From the NCBI GenBank assembly GCA_013368375.1, contig JAACJP010000007.1, positions 744,001-808,000 on the forward strand: 64,000 nt of DNA. The letters are read 5' to 3'. Shown one piece after another: positions 11,224 to 20,467 of this stretch. Position numbers and translations under genes: made by a program. The notes below the pieces were generated by a model. That model saw only the letters and a list, made by a program, of their open reading frames with translations. It was not told the origin of the DNA and did no database searches. Within the stretch, counting starts at the first letter, position 1. Each line of letters starts with the position of its first letter. The stretch comes from Tricholomella constricta. Taxonomy: Eukaryota > Basidiomycota > Agaricomycetes > Agaricales > Lyophyllaceae.

Positions 11224-13350
11224 ATGGCGCTCTCGGTGTCGGGATTCCCTGAGCCACTGCGGCAGGTTACTACTGGGGACGCAGACGCAGAACCATCATT
11301 GCTGAGCAACAACGCCAGGCTTCGTGGCTTGTTTGGCAAGAAGAACGAATCAAAACCGATTTTTCGTCAAAACACGGACGAGTCGCATGGTTTTCTCACT
11401 GAAATGGACTCAGAGCCCCTTCCTCCCATCTCTCCCATTCCCCATCACCGCCAGCGTCAGATCAGCATCACACGCAGGACTCCTCCTCCTATCAAGCGTC
11501 AGCCCAGCCTAGGCAGGCTCGACATTGGCTCTGCACCCAGACTCGCCCCCGCCATGCCCAAGCCACCCACCGTGGTCGTCCACGAGCCATCTTTGGCACA
11601 CCCACGCCCCTTGCCGGCAGTCCCAACCCCTGGCCCTATCATCGAGAGCAGCAAGAGCGCTGCAATGAGGGCCGCAGCCTCCCCTGCATCCAAAGTCCTC
11701 ATGTCGAGCGCCTCTAGGCCCAGAGCACAGACCACCGCACCACATGCTGTCAGTGTCAGGTATCTGTCCATGCCTGTCGATCCTACCGAATCCGACGGGG
11801 CTTCACCAGCTGTTGCCTCATCATCATCATCATCACCCCATTCCCACACTGCAAATCAAATCCGACCCCTGCCCCGCATTCCACCTGCATCAGCGTCCTC
11901 CCACCTGCTTCCACCCCACGTGCCTCGCCCTGCTCGTGTCAAGCGACCCAAGACCAGCCCCAGCTCCAGCGCAGGTTTCGGCAGCGCCGTCCGCTCCCCG
12001 TTCGATGCCGTACCAAGCTCGTGGGCCTCGCGCCCTGTGGACCTCAATCCCTCCCAGCCAGTAGCATCGACATCCAAACTGTCACCTGTCTCCACCTCTT
12101 CTGCAGGACCCCGCTCTCTCCCTCGCCCGCGCTCACACTCACGGTCCCGCCGAGACCAAGTCGATCGATCTGCCATCGCCTCAGGCTCCCGCAGCGCCAG
12201 TGCCGCCTCCCCCATCCGTCGTTTGCCCACCAGCACCCCCAGCACTCCGACTCCGGTCCGGCTCCCTGCCAGACGCACCTCCGCAAAACGGGTATCGGGC
12301 TACAGCTCCGCCTCCCCGACCACATCCCCGCGCCTCGGGCTCACGTCGCCTCCAAACCGCTTCCTCGCCGACCGCGGCATCCCCTCCACCTCCAAGATCG
12401 ACGAAGAGTCCGCCAGCATCCGCTCGCAGACGCTCGATCTCGACTCTGACCCTGCCCGCCCCAGCACCGATTCCCATTCCCGCCACGAGCTCGAGCACAG
12501 GCATCCCCCTCTCCTATCCATGGACGCAGGTGACGACGATGCAGAGCCGTATATCGACGATCTCCACACGGCCGACTACTCCTCCATGCTCTCACGCAGC
12601 CCGTCCCCCATGCGCTACGCCCGCCCCTCCTCCCGCGGCTCCCTCTCCTTCTCCGACGACGACTACCCCTACTCCCACTCCCGCTCACGCTCGCGCACAC
12701 GCGCGCCCCGCGGCCAGCTCCGTGCGTTCCGCCGCTCGTATCGCGCCCCGCCCCAGCCGGCGTCTCGCAGCCCGTCGCCGATTGCGTATGCACGAAGGCA
12801 TTCGTTCGAGCTAGACATGGATTTAGACCGGGATGTGGGGTTGGGTGGGGATATGGTCATGGGCTTGGGGTTGGAGCTGGAGCAGCCTGCGCAGAAGCGG
12901 CACACGCAGCCGCGGTCGTATCAGTTTGATTATGGCGTTGCGCAGGAGGAGAAGGAGAGAAAGGAAGGGAAGGAAGGGAAGGAGGGTGGTGGTGGTAGCG
13001 GAGGAGGGTGGAGGGGCTCGGGATCGAGCAAGTCGATGAAGAGAAGCAAGAGCAAGGGCTCCAATTCGCGTACACACTCCAGTTCGCATACGGGCTCGGG
13101 TGCGGGGGAACAGGAACGCCCGTCGCGCAGCCGCTCGCCGCGGCCCTCGCACTCCGGGAGCGTGCTCGACATCTCCTCGCCCTCGACCGCGTCGGCGTCT
13201 ACAGCGTCGTACCATGATCTGCCGCACCAGCGGTACCCGGACCCGCAGAAGGCGAAGGCGCAGGTGCAGATGCAGCAGAGCAGGGAGGAGGTGCAGGGAA
13301 AGCCGCGCAGGTCAGTGAGCATCCCCTTTGTGCATGCGCTCAGGGCTTAG
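11224..13350 (+). CDS. Ser/Pro/Arg-rich intrinsically disordered protein
   Basis: The 708-codon uninterrupted frame starts MALSVSGFPEPLRQVTTGD. It contains no recognised folded domain. The sequence is dominated by Ser, Pro and Arg with many SP and RxxS sites (SRSPSPMRYARPSSRGSLSF), acidic patches (DAGDDDAEPYIDDLH) and a Lys/Glu/Gly stretch near 12940-13010, so it is probably a phosphorylated, disordered regulatory or scaffold protein. It ends at a TAG at 13348-13350. The same frame then stays open for another 150 codons to 13809, so the real C-terminus is uncertain: a 36-bp intron GTGAGC...CTTAG would remove the stop in frame, while a 56-bp splice would instead lead to an end near 13518. The function cannot be named. 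Confidence 0.8.
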   Translation: MALSVSGFPEPLRQVTTGDADAEPSLLSNNARLRGLFGKKNESKPIFRQNTDESHGFLTEMDSEPLPPISPIPHHRQRQISITRRTPPPIKRQPSLGRLDIGSAPRLAPAMPKPPTVVVHEPSLAHPRPLPAVPTPGPIIESSKSAAMRAAASPASKVLMSSASRPRAQTTAPHAVSVRYLSMPVDPTESDGASPAVASSSSSSPHSHTANQIRPLPRIPPASASSHLLPPHVPRPARVKRPKTSPSSSAGFGSAVRSPFDAVPSSWASRPVDLNPSQPVASTSKLSPVSTSSAGPRSLPRPRSHSRSRRDQVDRSAIASGSRSASAASPIRRLPTSTPSTPTPVRLPARRTSAKRVSGYSSASPTTSPRLGLTSPPNRFLADRGIPSTSKIDEESASIRSQTLDLDSDPARPSTDSHSRHELEHRHPPLLSMDAGDDDAEPYIDDLHTADYSSMLSRSPSPMRYARPSSRGSLSFSDDDYPYSHSRSRSRTRAPRGQLRAFRRSYRAPPQPASRSPSPIAYARRHSFELDMDLDRDVGLGGDMVMGLGLELEQPAQKRHTQPRSYQFDYGVAQEEKERKEGKEGKEGGGGSGGGWRGSGSSKSMKRSKSKGSNSRTHSSSHTGSGAGEQERPSRSRSPRPSHSGSVLDISSPSTASASTASYHDLPHQRYPDPQKAKAQVQMQQSREEVQGKPRRSVSIPFVHALRA

Positions 13351-13809
13351 GGAGGCCGCCTGCCAGGAAGACGGGGGACCACAACGTCCCTGTCTCAATC
13401 CCAATCCCAATCCAAGGCCGCCATGCCCCCCCGCGCGAGTCCGAATCCGAGTCCGAGTCCGAGGCTGTCGGGGACGATGATGCCGGGGCAGGACGTGGCC
13501 GTGTCGTGGGGGGTTAACCTCAATCTGAATGTGGGCGCGGAGAGCGTTAGGAAGTGGAAGGAGCTGGTTCCGCTGAGGCGCGGGGGGAGCGAGCCTTGGA
13601 TCGTCGGTGTCGGCGACGGGGTGGGACAGGCGTATGGGGAGAAGCATGTGAATGCGAATGCCGATGCGGTGGTGGCCGCGACTACCACCACGGCCACGAC
13701 CACGACCACCACGACGACGGCGGGAAGTGGGGAGGCAAGGGGGGAGGGGATGGTTGATGTTGATGTGGTGCAGGTTATACCGCGGTTGCGCCAGCTAAAG
13801 GCGCGTTGA
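13351..13809 (+). other. In-frame continuation after the TAG; possible last exon
   Basis: This segment is in the same frame as the upstream gene and stays open to TGA at 13807-13809. It has coding-like text (MMPGQDVAVSWGVNLNLNVG, RKWKELVPLRRGG, ending VIPRLRQLKAR) and a Thr-rich repeat from ACC/ACG codons near 13680-13725. It is either the true C-terminus reached by splicing out the TAG or sequence orphaned by a nonsense change. Confidence 0.5.
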
Positions 13810-14150
13810 GGGAAGGAAGGGATAGCGAGGTCATAAGTTATCGTTTTCGTCATCGGAAGCGTACTTTCTTGGGACACTCTTATATATACCTTGTATCACT
13901 ACATACTTATCTTGCCGACGTTAGCTTCGAGTTGGAGCTCGTCGTCGTTCGCCTGTATATACTTAGATTGTTATTTTTTATTTTTTCAATGTTTTCATTC
14001 ACATTCTTCCAGTGCTATAATTGGCGTGGGCGCATCGATTTTTGATGCTGAACGTGTTGGACATGCACGACCTCCATAAGTATGTTTAAGATGTCGAGTC
14101 ATGAAAGGGACGCAGCCGCTGCCGTCGGGTGGTCCTGAGTCCTGACCACC

Positions 14151-16822
14151 ATGTCGGAAACGTCGTTACATTCCCATTCCGCCCCCACTGAGAACCAGTT
14201 GCACGCCGCCGGGGACGCTGTACTTCTTGAAAAGGGTGATAACAATGCCACTCGGGACTTGGATACCCAATTGCACCCACTAAACGATGCATCTCACCCG
14301 AAATTCGACGATATGCGCGCTGGGAAGGTCGCACTCATTTTGTTCAGGTAAAGAAAGGGAGGAACCCTGCGCTCTCGAGACGCGCCGCTGAAATGTGACA
14401 TTGATTGGGTTGTGTAGTTTGGGATTGGCGTCTTTCCTATACGCCATAGGTATGGTCACGTCTGAGAGAACGTTCATCTGGAAGGAGTGCGGCTTACTTC
14501 TTACTTGTGAATAGAACAAACGATTGTGAACACTTCTATATCTACCATCGGGAGCGCGCTACAGACCAAGGGCTCGTTGACCTGGATCACGACTTCGTAT
14601 CTCCTCACCACGACTGTGTTCCAGCCTGTCACCGGGCGCCTTGCTGTACGTGTCTATGTCTTAATGCAACACGTTCCCAAGGGCTCAGTGCTTGTCACTG
14701 TAGGATGCGGTCGGGACGAAGCGCCTGCTTATTCTTGAGATTTGGATCTTCATCCTGGGCAACGTCATTGCAGGTGTTAGCAAGAACCTCACACAGCTGG
14801 TTGCTGGCCGACTCATTAGCGGCGTCGGCGGTGCGGGGTTGCTCTCGTTATCCACGATCTTGGTGTCACGTATGTATCAAATTTTATATATCTTAGGCCT
14901 CAGGACCTGAACCCATACGTTTTCTTTGGATAGACCTCACGAACGAGAGACAGCGCGGCTCGTATCTCAACCTCATTAACCTCGTGTTCACGGTGGCAGA
15001 CGCGATTGGCCCCATCGTCGGTGGAGGTTTTGCAAAATCTGGAAATTGGAGATGGATGTGCTTCCACCTCTGTTCTTTGATCATCTGTGCGGTCGCTGAC
15101 ATCTAGTCCTTCGTGACCCAGATTTCTCTTTAACGCCCCATTCGGGCCCGTCAGTTCGTAGTTCTTCGGTTCTATCCTCGCCCCTTCTGTCTTTCTTACC
15201 CGTCCAATCATAGTCACCGTTATCCTACTGATAGCCCTCCGTAATTCCGGATCGCCAGCCTTACAAAAATGGTCTTCTATTCGCACGAAACTCGTGAAGC
15301 TCGATTTTGTGGGGATGGCGACGCTGATTGCCACGCTGACCTTTATAGTGGTGGCTTTGAACTTGGGCGGACAGTCGCTGCCATGGAAATCTCCCACCAT
15401 CGTCGGGATGTTCTGTGCAGCGGCCGTATCCTTCGCCGCCTTCGTCTTGGCCGAAAACTATGCGGCGCAGCCCGTGGCCCCCATGAACTTGTTCGTGCAG
15501 TGGCGCTGGCGTAACGTTCCCCTCATCATCGGTAATTCACATCTCTTCTTCCATCAAAACATATGTTATCTCAACGATTCATCTTTCCCAACTCCAGTGG
15601 TCCGCTGCCTGCTCTTCTTCCATCTTTTCTCAATGGCACGTGTCTCCTTCCTTTACCTTGCGCCGCGTATATTTCCTGAAGAGCAACCCCCAAAACGCCG
15701 ACATCAGACGTTCTATCTCCCATGTTCGCACATCCGCCTTTGCGCTCTGATCGTACTTTCTGCTGATCCATACCTTACCTTCCTCTCTTGATCGCGCAGT
15801 GTTTCTGCAGGTCATAGGCGTCTCTCCGATCAACGCTGGCGCTCTCGTCATCCCTTTCCTCAGCATGGCGGCCATCTCGAGCACCATCGCCAACTACGTC
15901 GCCTACCGGACGGGGCACGTCCGCCTCCCCTTTCTCTTTTCCTTGGTGGTCTTGCCTGTCGGCATGGTACGTGACAGTCCGCGCCTAACCCCCCCCGGTT
16001 CTTGATCATGATGCCCGTCAACGACCGAACGCCAATCATTCACTATATTTATCTTGCATCCAAATGTGTTGGTTCACACACATTCGCCTCTTTCCTCCTT
16101 CCGGAACGATGACGATTACGATGATGATACCTTTGACATAGCTGATCTAACTGCACCGATCCAACAGGGCCTGATGTCCACCTTGGATGAAACTAGTACG
16201 ATCGGGCGCATCGTCGGCTTCTCCTTGATCTGCGGATTCGGCTTTGGCTGCGTGAGCACACTACTACACACCCAGCTCTTCCCCGCGCCTACGTACACCC
16301 CGTTCTGATGCTTCATTCGCATGTGTCCAAGGGCACTCAGATATCGATGGTCATCGCCCAGGTGGGCCTCCCCACAGACGAGCTCTCGACCGTGACCGCC
16401 CTCGTCGGGTCCTCCCCCAACCTCGGTGGCGTCCTGGGCGTTGGCATCGTAGGAACCAGTACGCCGATCCCTTTCCTTTTTCTTTCGCTTGTTCGAACGG
16501 TGCATCATGTTTTCGGTCGTTTGATAAACGACGTGTAGTCATCAATAACACCTTCCGGAGGTCCTTCACGCGCGTCGTGGGCGAGTCGGCGACGGCTGGC
16601 TTGAATCTGAACGATGTGGTGGGACTCGTGGTGGGGGAGAAGGCGCCTGGTGTCGATCAAAGGGCCGTCGTGCATGCGTTCGTTCATGCGTGGCGCACTG
16701 GGTGTCGCGTGTTGGCGGGCATTGCGGTGGCGCAGCTGCTGCTGGCGTTGTTCCTGCGCCCTGTTGAGCTGGACGATGGGAAGGAGGCGGGGCGTGAGGA
16801 GGAGGACGAGAAATTTGATTAG
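14151..16822 (+). CDS. MFS transporter, multidrug/DHA type, multi-exon
   Basis: This is a plasma- or vacuolar-membrane proton-coupled exporter of the large fungal drug:H+ antiporter group; the substrate cannot be told. It has a hydrophilic N-terminus (MSETSLHSHSAPTENQ), then TM1 ending SFLYAIEQTIVNTSISTIG. The classic motif A (GRLADAVGTKRLL) is split by an intron before DAVG. Further segments are GRLISGVGGAGLLSLSTIL, TNERQRGSYLNLINLVFTVA, GPIVGGGFAKSGNWRW, WKSPTIVGMFCAAAVSF, APLFLQVIGVSPINAGALV, TIGRIVGFSLICGFGFG and NLGGVLGVGIVGT. The C-terminal tail is acidic (EAGREEEDEKFD). About nine introns are needed. The stops seen around 15100-15190 and 15660-15790 fall in introns if donors GTTCGT (near 15168) and GTATAT (near 15668) are used, so the gene appears intact. 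It is convergent with PEX13. Confidence 0.92.
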
Positions 16823-17163
16823 GGCGTAGAGTCATCCCTTTTGGTCTCACACACGTATGCACTGTGAGCGGTCTATGAGTATTATGCCCTTTATGTCCTC
16901 TGAGGTCGCCTCCGTGGGCGTTACCATAAAATGTATTGAGGAATGAAACAAAAAATCAGAAACAGATCTGTACATTATACAGGATTGGCGAACCTGCCTT
17001 CATAGCGTAGGGTGTATACCAAGAGTGAGGCAAAAGGAGCGTAGGAGAAATGTGGACAAGTAGGTAAGCACGTAGAAGACAAAAGAATAAAAGGAAGATG
17101 CAAATGTACACCGCACACATACACCTCGAAAGAAAGCGTACATCCAACTCCATCAACTCAAGA
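16823..17163. other. Convergent 3' intergenic region
   Basis: About 340 bp between two convergent stop codons (MFS transporter and PEX13). It should contain both 3' UTRs and polyadenylation signals. No gene was seen. Confidence 0.6.
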
Positions 17164-18357
17164 TCATTCCACCTTCTTGGGCTCCGCCGGATCCCGCCGC
17201 TCCAGCACCTCCACAAACTTCTTTGGGAACCATCCCTCCCGTCCATCCCTCGTCCGGCCCTTCCACCACTCGCCCTCCACCTCCATACGCGGATCAACCT
17301 CAGCGCCCGTCCGCGGGTCGAGTTTGGCCATGATCGCCACGATCTCATTCTCCTTGAGCCCAAGCTCGTTCGCATTGGTCGGCGTAAAGGGATACAGCGC
17401 ACGGGCGAACGTCAACGTCGACGGGTCGAGCGGAGGCAGCTGCCCCGGCAGCATACCCCCATTCTGCGCCCGCGCGCGCTCCTGCAGGATGCGGATGAGC
17501 TTCGTCATGGCGTACGGGATGCCAAAGACCGCGAGGAGGAACATGATGAGCGGTTTCTTTGAGGCTTTTGGTGGGGGCGGGCCCCGTGGGCCCTGCACGG
17601 GCCGGCCGTTGACGAAGTCGCGGAACTCGTGCCCCATCCCGGCGGGCCCGCTGGGACGCCCGGTGAGGAGCTCGCGCATCCATCGAAGGAGCCCGAAGAT
17701 CCCGAGGACGCTCCCGAGGGCATTGCGGAGCTGGCTGAACTGGTCTGCGACGCCGACCATGGCGAAAAAGGAGGAGTGCGTCGCCATGAATGTGGATTCG
17801 AGCATCTGTGCGACGCCGGAGAAGGTCTGGACGATGGAGTGGATGAGGGCGAAGGTGTTTTGGGTGGTGGATTCGAGGGTTTGTGTTAGTGAGGGATTGT
17901 TGGGATCCATGGGCATGCCGTTGGGCCCCATCATGCCTCCCATGCCCATGCCGTAACCCATTCCGCCCATACCCATCCCTCCATATCCCCCCATCCCGCC
18001 GTAGCTGCCCATTCCACCGTAGCTGCTCATTCCACCGTAGGCACCCATTCCGCCATAGCTGCCCATCCCGCCATACGTCCCGCCGTATCCCCCGTAGGTA
18101 GAGCCGTAGGACCCTAAACCACCATAGCCACCGTAAGATGTAGTTGGTCGAGTATATGGAGAAGCTCCGTATGTCGAATAGGGAGATGCCGCCGTAGTTG
18201 GCTGTGCAAAGGCTGCTGGCCGCTCTGGCACCATGGGTATCTGAGACGATGAAGATGCCGCTGCTGTACTTGTCGATGGTAGTGGCTGCGCAGTGGGCGC
18301 ATCCGCCATTGAGGCAGCTGCGCCGTTTCTCTCCCAGGGCTTTGGAGGCGAGACCAT
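17164..18357 (-). CDS. PEX13: PEX13 peroxisomal membrane protein with SH3 domain
   Basis: PEX13 is part of the docking complex of the peroxisomal matrix-protein import machinery, with PEX14, and binds the receptor PEX5. The 397-residue single exon starts MVSPPKPWERNG, which matches the Pro/Trp start usual in the family. A Gly/Tyr/Ser repeat region (YGGYGGLGSYGSTYGGYGG and many GSYGGM units) spans roughly residues 65-140. The conserved central membrane region follows (STTQNTFALIHSIVQTFSGV, ADQFSQLRNALGSVLGIFG, LIMFLLAVFGIPYAMTKLIR). The C-terminal SH3 domain covers about residues 315-385: ARALYPFTPTNANELGLKEN, GEWWKGRTRDGREGWFPKKF. Length and order match fungal PEX13. Nothing is missing. Confidence 0.95.
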   Translation of the reverse strand: MVSPPKPWERNGAAASMADAPTAQPLPSTSTAAASSSSQIPMVPERPAAFAQPTTAASPYSTYGASPYTRPTTSYGGYGGLGSYGSTYGGYGGTYGGMGSYGGMGAYGGMSSYGGMGSYGGMGGYGGMGMGGMGYGMGMGGMMGPNGMPMDPNNPSLTQTLESTTQNTFALIHSIVQTFSGVAQMLESTFMATHSSFFAMVGVADQFSQLRNALGSVLGIFGLLRWMRELLTGRPSGPAGMGHEFRDFVNGRPVQGPRGPPPPKASKKPLIMFLLAVFGIPYAMTKLIRILQERARAQNGGMLPGQLPPLDPSTLTFARALYPFTPTNANELGLKENEIVAIMAKLDPRTGAEVDPRMEVEGEWWKGRTRDGREGWFPKKFVEVLERRDPAEPKKVE

Positions 18358-18671
18358 GGTGAAAGTTGCAAGGAGACCAGCGGTCGGAGTCGTCGCCTGA
18401 GAGTGAAAGCGTCACATGCTCCGGCTTTTTTTTGGCCCGAACCGACGCCACCACGACCCCTCTGTGCCCGGAAAGATATTCACTGCCGGCTGTACCACGC
18501 CTGCTCGCACGAACTTCATGCGGTAACTCGTTTCCTCGGTCATGTAAGCGACACTGATTTTGTGACCTTCTAGGGCTCAAAATGTCACCCTTGCAGGTGG
18601 GGATCGGGGCATAAATAATCCAATTAATCTATGCGGGCAATGGTATAAATGTGATAGATAAGCTATATCGT

Positions 18672-19511
18672 CTAGATCTTTCCAATGAGCAGATTCTTCA
18701 GCATTTCCCGGCCCGTGACACGAGCCGTTCTGTAGAACGTTGGTATATCGAGCGTCGAGGTGATCGTGTCTGCGAACCCGAATGGCAGCATCAACGGAAT
18801 CCAACCTGCCGACCATCAACTATCAGCACAGCGACGAGACGGTAAGCGGAAAATACACACCCCTAGCGTACTCCAGCGCGAAGCAGCCTTCATGCATTTT
18901 GTATTGCTTAGCCGTGCCTCTAGGGAGGAAGTGCACGCTCCCGGGAGGGTACCGCTCCATTTCCAATGCGCCAGGACGGAACGCCCACTGCTCACCAACC
19001 AGGATGTTGAAATAGTCGTCAGCAGTATGGAGGCCCGTGTGTCCTTCCGTGCCCAGGGGCGTGCCAAAGATGATGAGGTACTCGGTGATGCTGGCATGGA
19101 TGATGTACATGGCGCCCATCGCGCCGCCGGCGTTATTGAAGACCCACTCGCTGGAGTCGGTGTTGATCCTGATTTGCGTCGAGGGGTATGTCGCGGTGAG
19201 GTTCGTCACGATGTGTTCGATCATTCCAGCCGTATCATTAGGCCCCGAAACGGCAATGGCCTCTTTCGCGAGCTCGTGGAGGCTGGTGGGGTTGAATACA
19301 TACCATCGGTCCTAAAGGGAACGATGTACATATCAGTCACAAATTTGAGTTATACATTGTTCAACAGGCGTACTTTGATAGTGTCCAACCAGCCGCAAGT
19401 CGCCACAAACAGAAGCAGGACTGCGAGACGAGTAGCCCAGGTCGTTAAGCAGTTGTTTTTGCTCCCATTCGCCCTTTCCTGGGGCCTTTGAGCCTTTTTG
19501 TTCGAGGCCAT
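18672..19511 (-). CDS. ERG2: C-8 sterol isomerase (ERG2, sigma-1 receptor-like)
   Basis: ERG2 moves the double bond from C8 to C7 (fecosterol to episterol) in ergosterol synthesis at the endoplasmic reticulum. Three exons: the first starts [13 protein letters not shown] and encodes the single N-terminal membrane helix ([16 protein letters not shown]). The second begins [20 protein letters not shown] and carries the conserved core ([65 protein letters not shown]). The third reads [20 protein letters not shown] and ends KNLLIGKI. Introns are near 19313-19372 and 18793-18845. Length (about 220 residues) and motifs match the family. It lies downstream of, and on the same strand as, PEX13's promoter side; its own promoter is shared divergently with the TKL kinase. 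Confidence 0.95.
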
Positions 19512-20467
19512 GAATTTGACGCGTCTAATGGTGGAGGAAGTGGAATGAGAGCTGTGTCGTACGATTTTTCGTGGAGGCTTTCATATTCGCGTGCCGTCAC
19601 ATGACGTTGTGCTTGTCAAGAATGCCTTTATTAAACAAACCCCACAACGCCACCGGCTACCGGGCCGTTCACTCGACTCATAGCCCTTCCCCCATATTAA
19701 AGAGATTCACAATTTCAAGTAACTTAACAGATGGCACTGATATGCAGCAATGGTCCAGAAGGATGTTAATGGGCTCGTGATCTCCTTCGGACACTCTCCG
19801 AATCTCCGAGTCAGTCCTTCTGTCTTGATGTTAGCGCTTGAGTTGGCCCGGGGAGTGTAAGGGTTGGCAATACACGCGATCCTCGCGCCGGATTGTTGAG
19901 TACGTCTGTAATATATTTCCTAATATCTTGGAGTGGCTTTCTCAGCCTGGTATGCTGCCCAGACCTTGTGATGGTGTTCGAGCAGCTGGGGAGTCTTGTA
20001 AAAGACGCGAGCATCTGGTCGCTCATGTACAATTTGTGATTGATGTATAACGTTAGCCAGGGGTGTAAAGTTCTACCAGCGCGCGTCTCGGTGCACATTT
20101 TCATATATTATATATCAATGGACTTCACAAGGCTTCATGTTGTACACCGGAATGGAATGCATCTACCAGTTTGAGAGTCGCTGCACATCCTGCTGTCTCT
20201 GCATCTAACATCGCATTCGGAGCTTGCTCGGAGCACTCGAAGTAAGTTCCGGTCCAATGCCAGGCAGACGACACGTGGATCAGCCATCAACGCCACTTGC
20301 TTGTTCGCACATTGATGATTGACCGCAGCGCTGTTGTCCCGGCCGTACCATATCTATGGCCAAGTGGCAACAAAAACTGTATACAACGAACACGCGTTCT
20401 CAACGTTCCACATGCACCTAGCCCTTAAAAACCAAATCGCCTTCCTTCAGGCTATCATATCAAGTTA
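19512..20467. other. Divergent intergenic/promoter region
   Basis: The region between the ERG2 start (minus) and the kinase start (plus) is about 950 bp. No gene or repeat was recognised; it should contain both promoters. Confidence 0.5.

Noticed and set aside
15100..15800. Stops in the MFS gene as evidence for a pseudogene
   Set aside because: All can be placed in introns with usable donors and acceptors that restore conserved transporter text (NAPFGPV-ITVILLIAL and YLAP-LFLQVIGV).
17345..18580. A 411-codon minus-strand frame overlapping PEX13
   Set aside because: It is a shifted frame of the PEX13 coding exon with Arg/His/Gly-rich nonsense composition; PEX13 with its SH3 domain explains the sequence.
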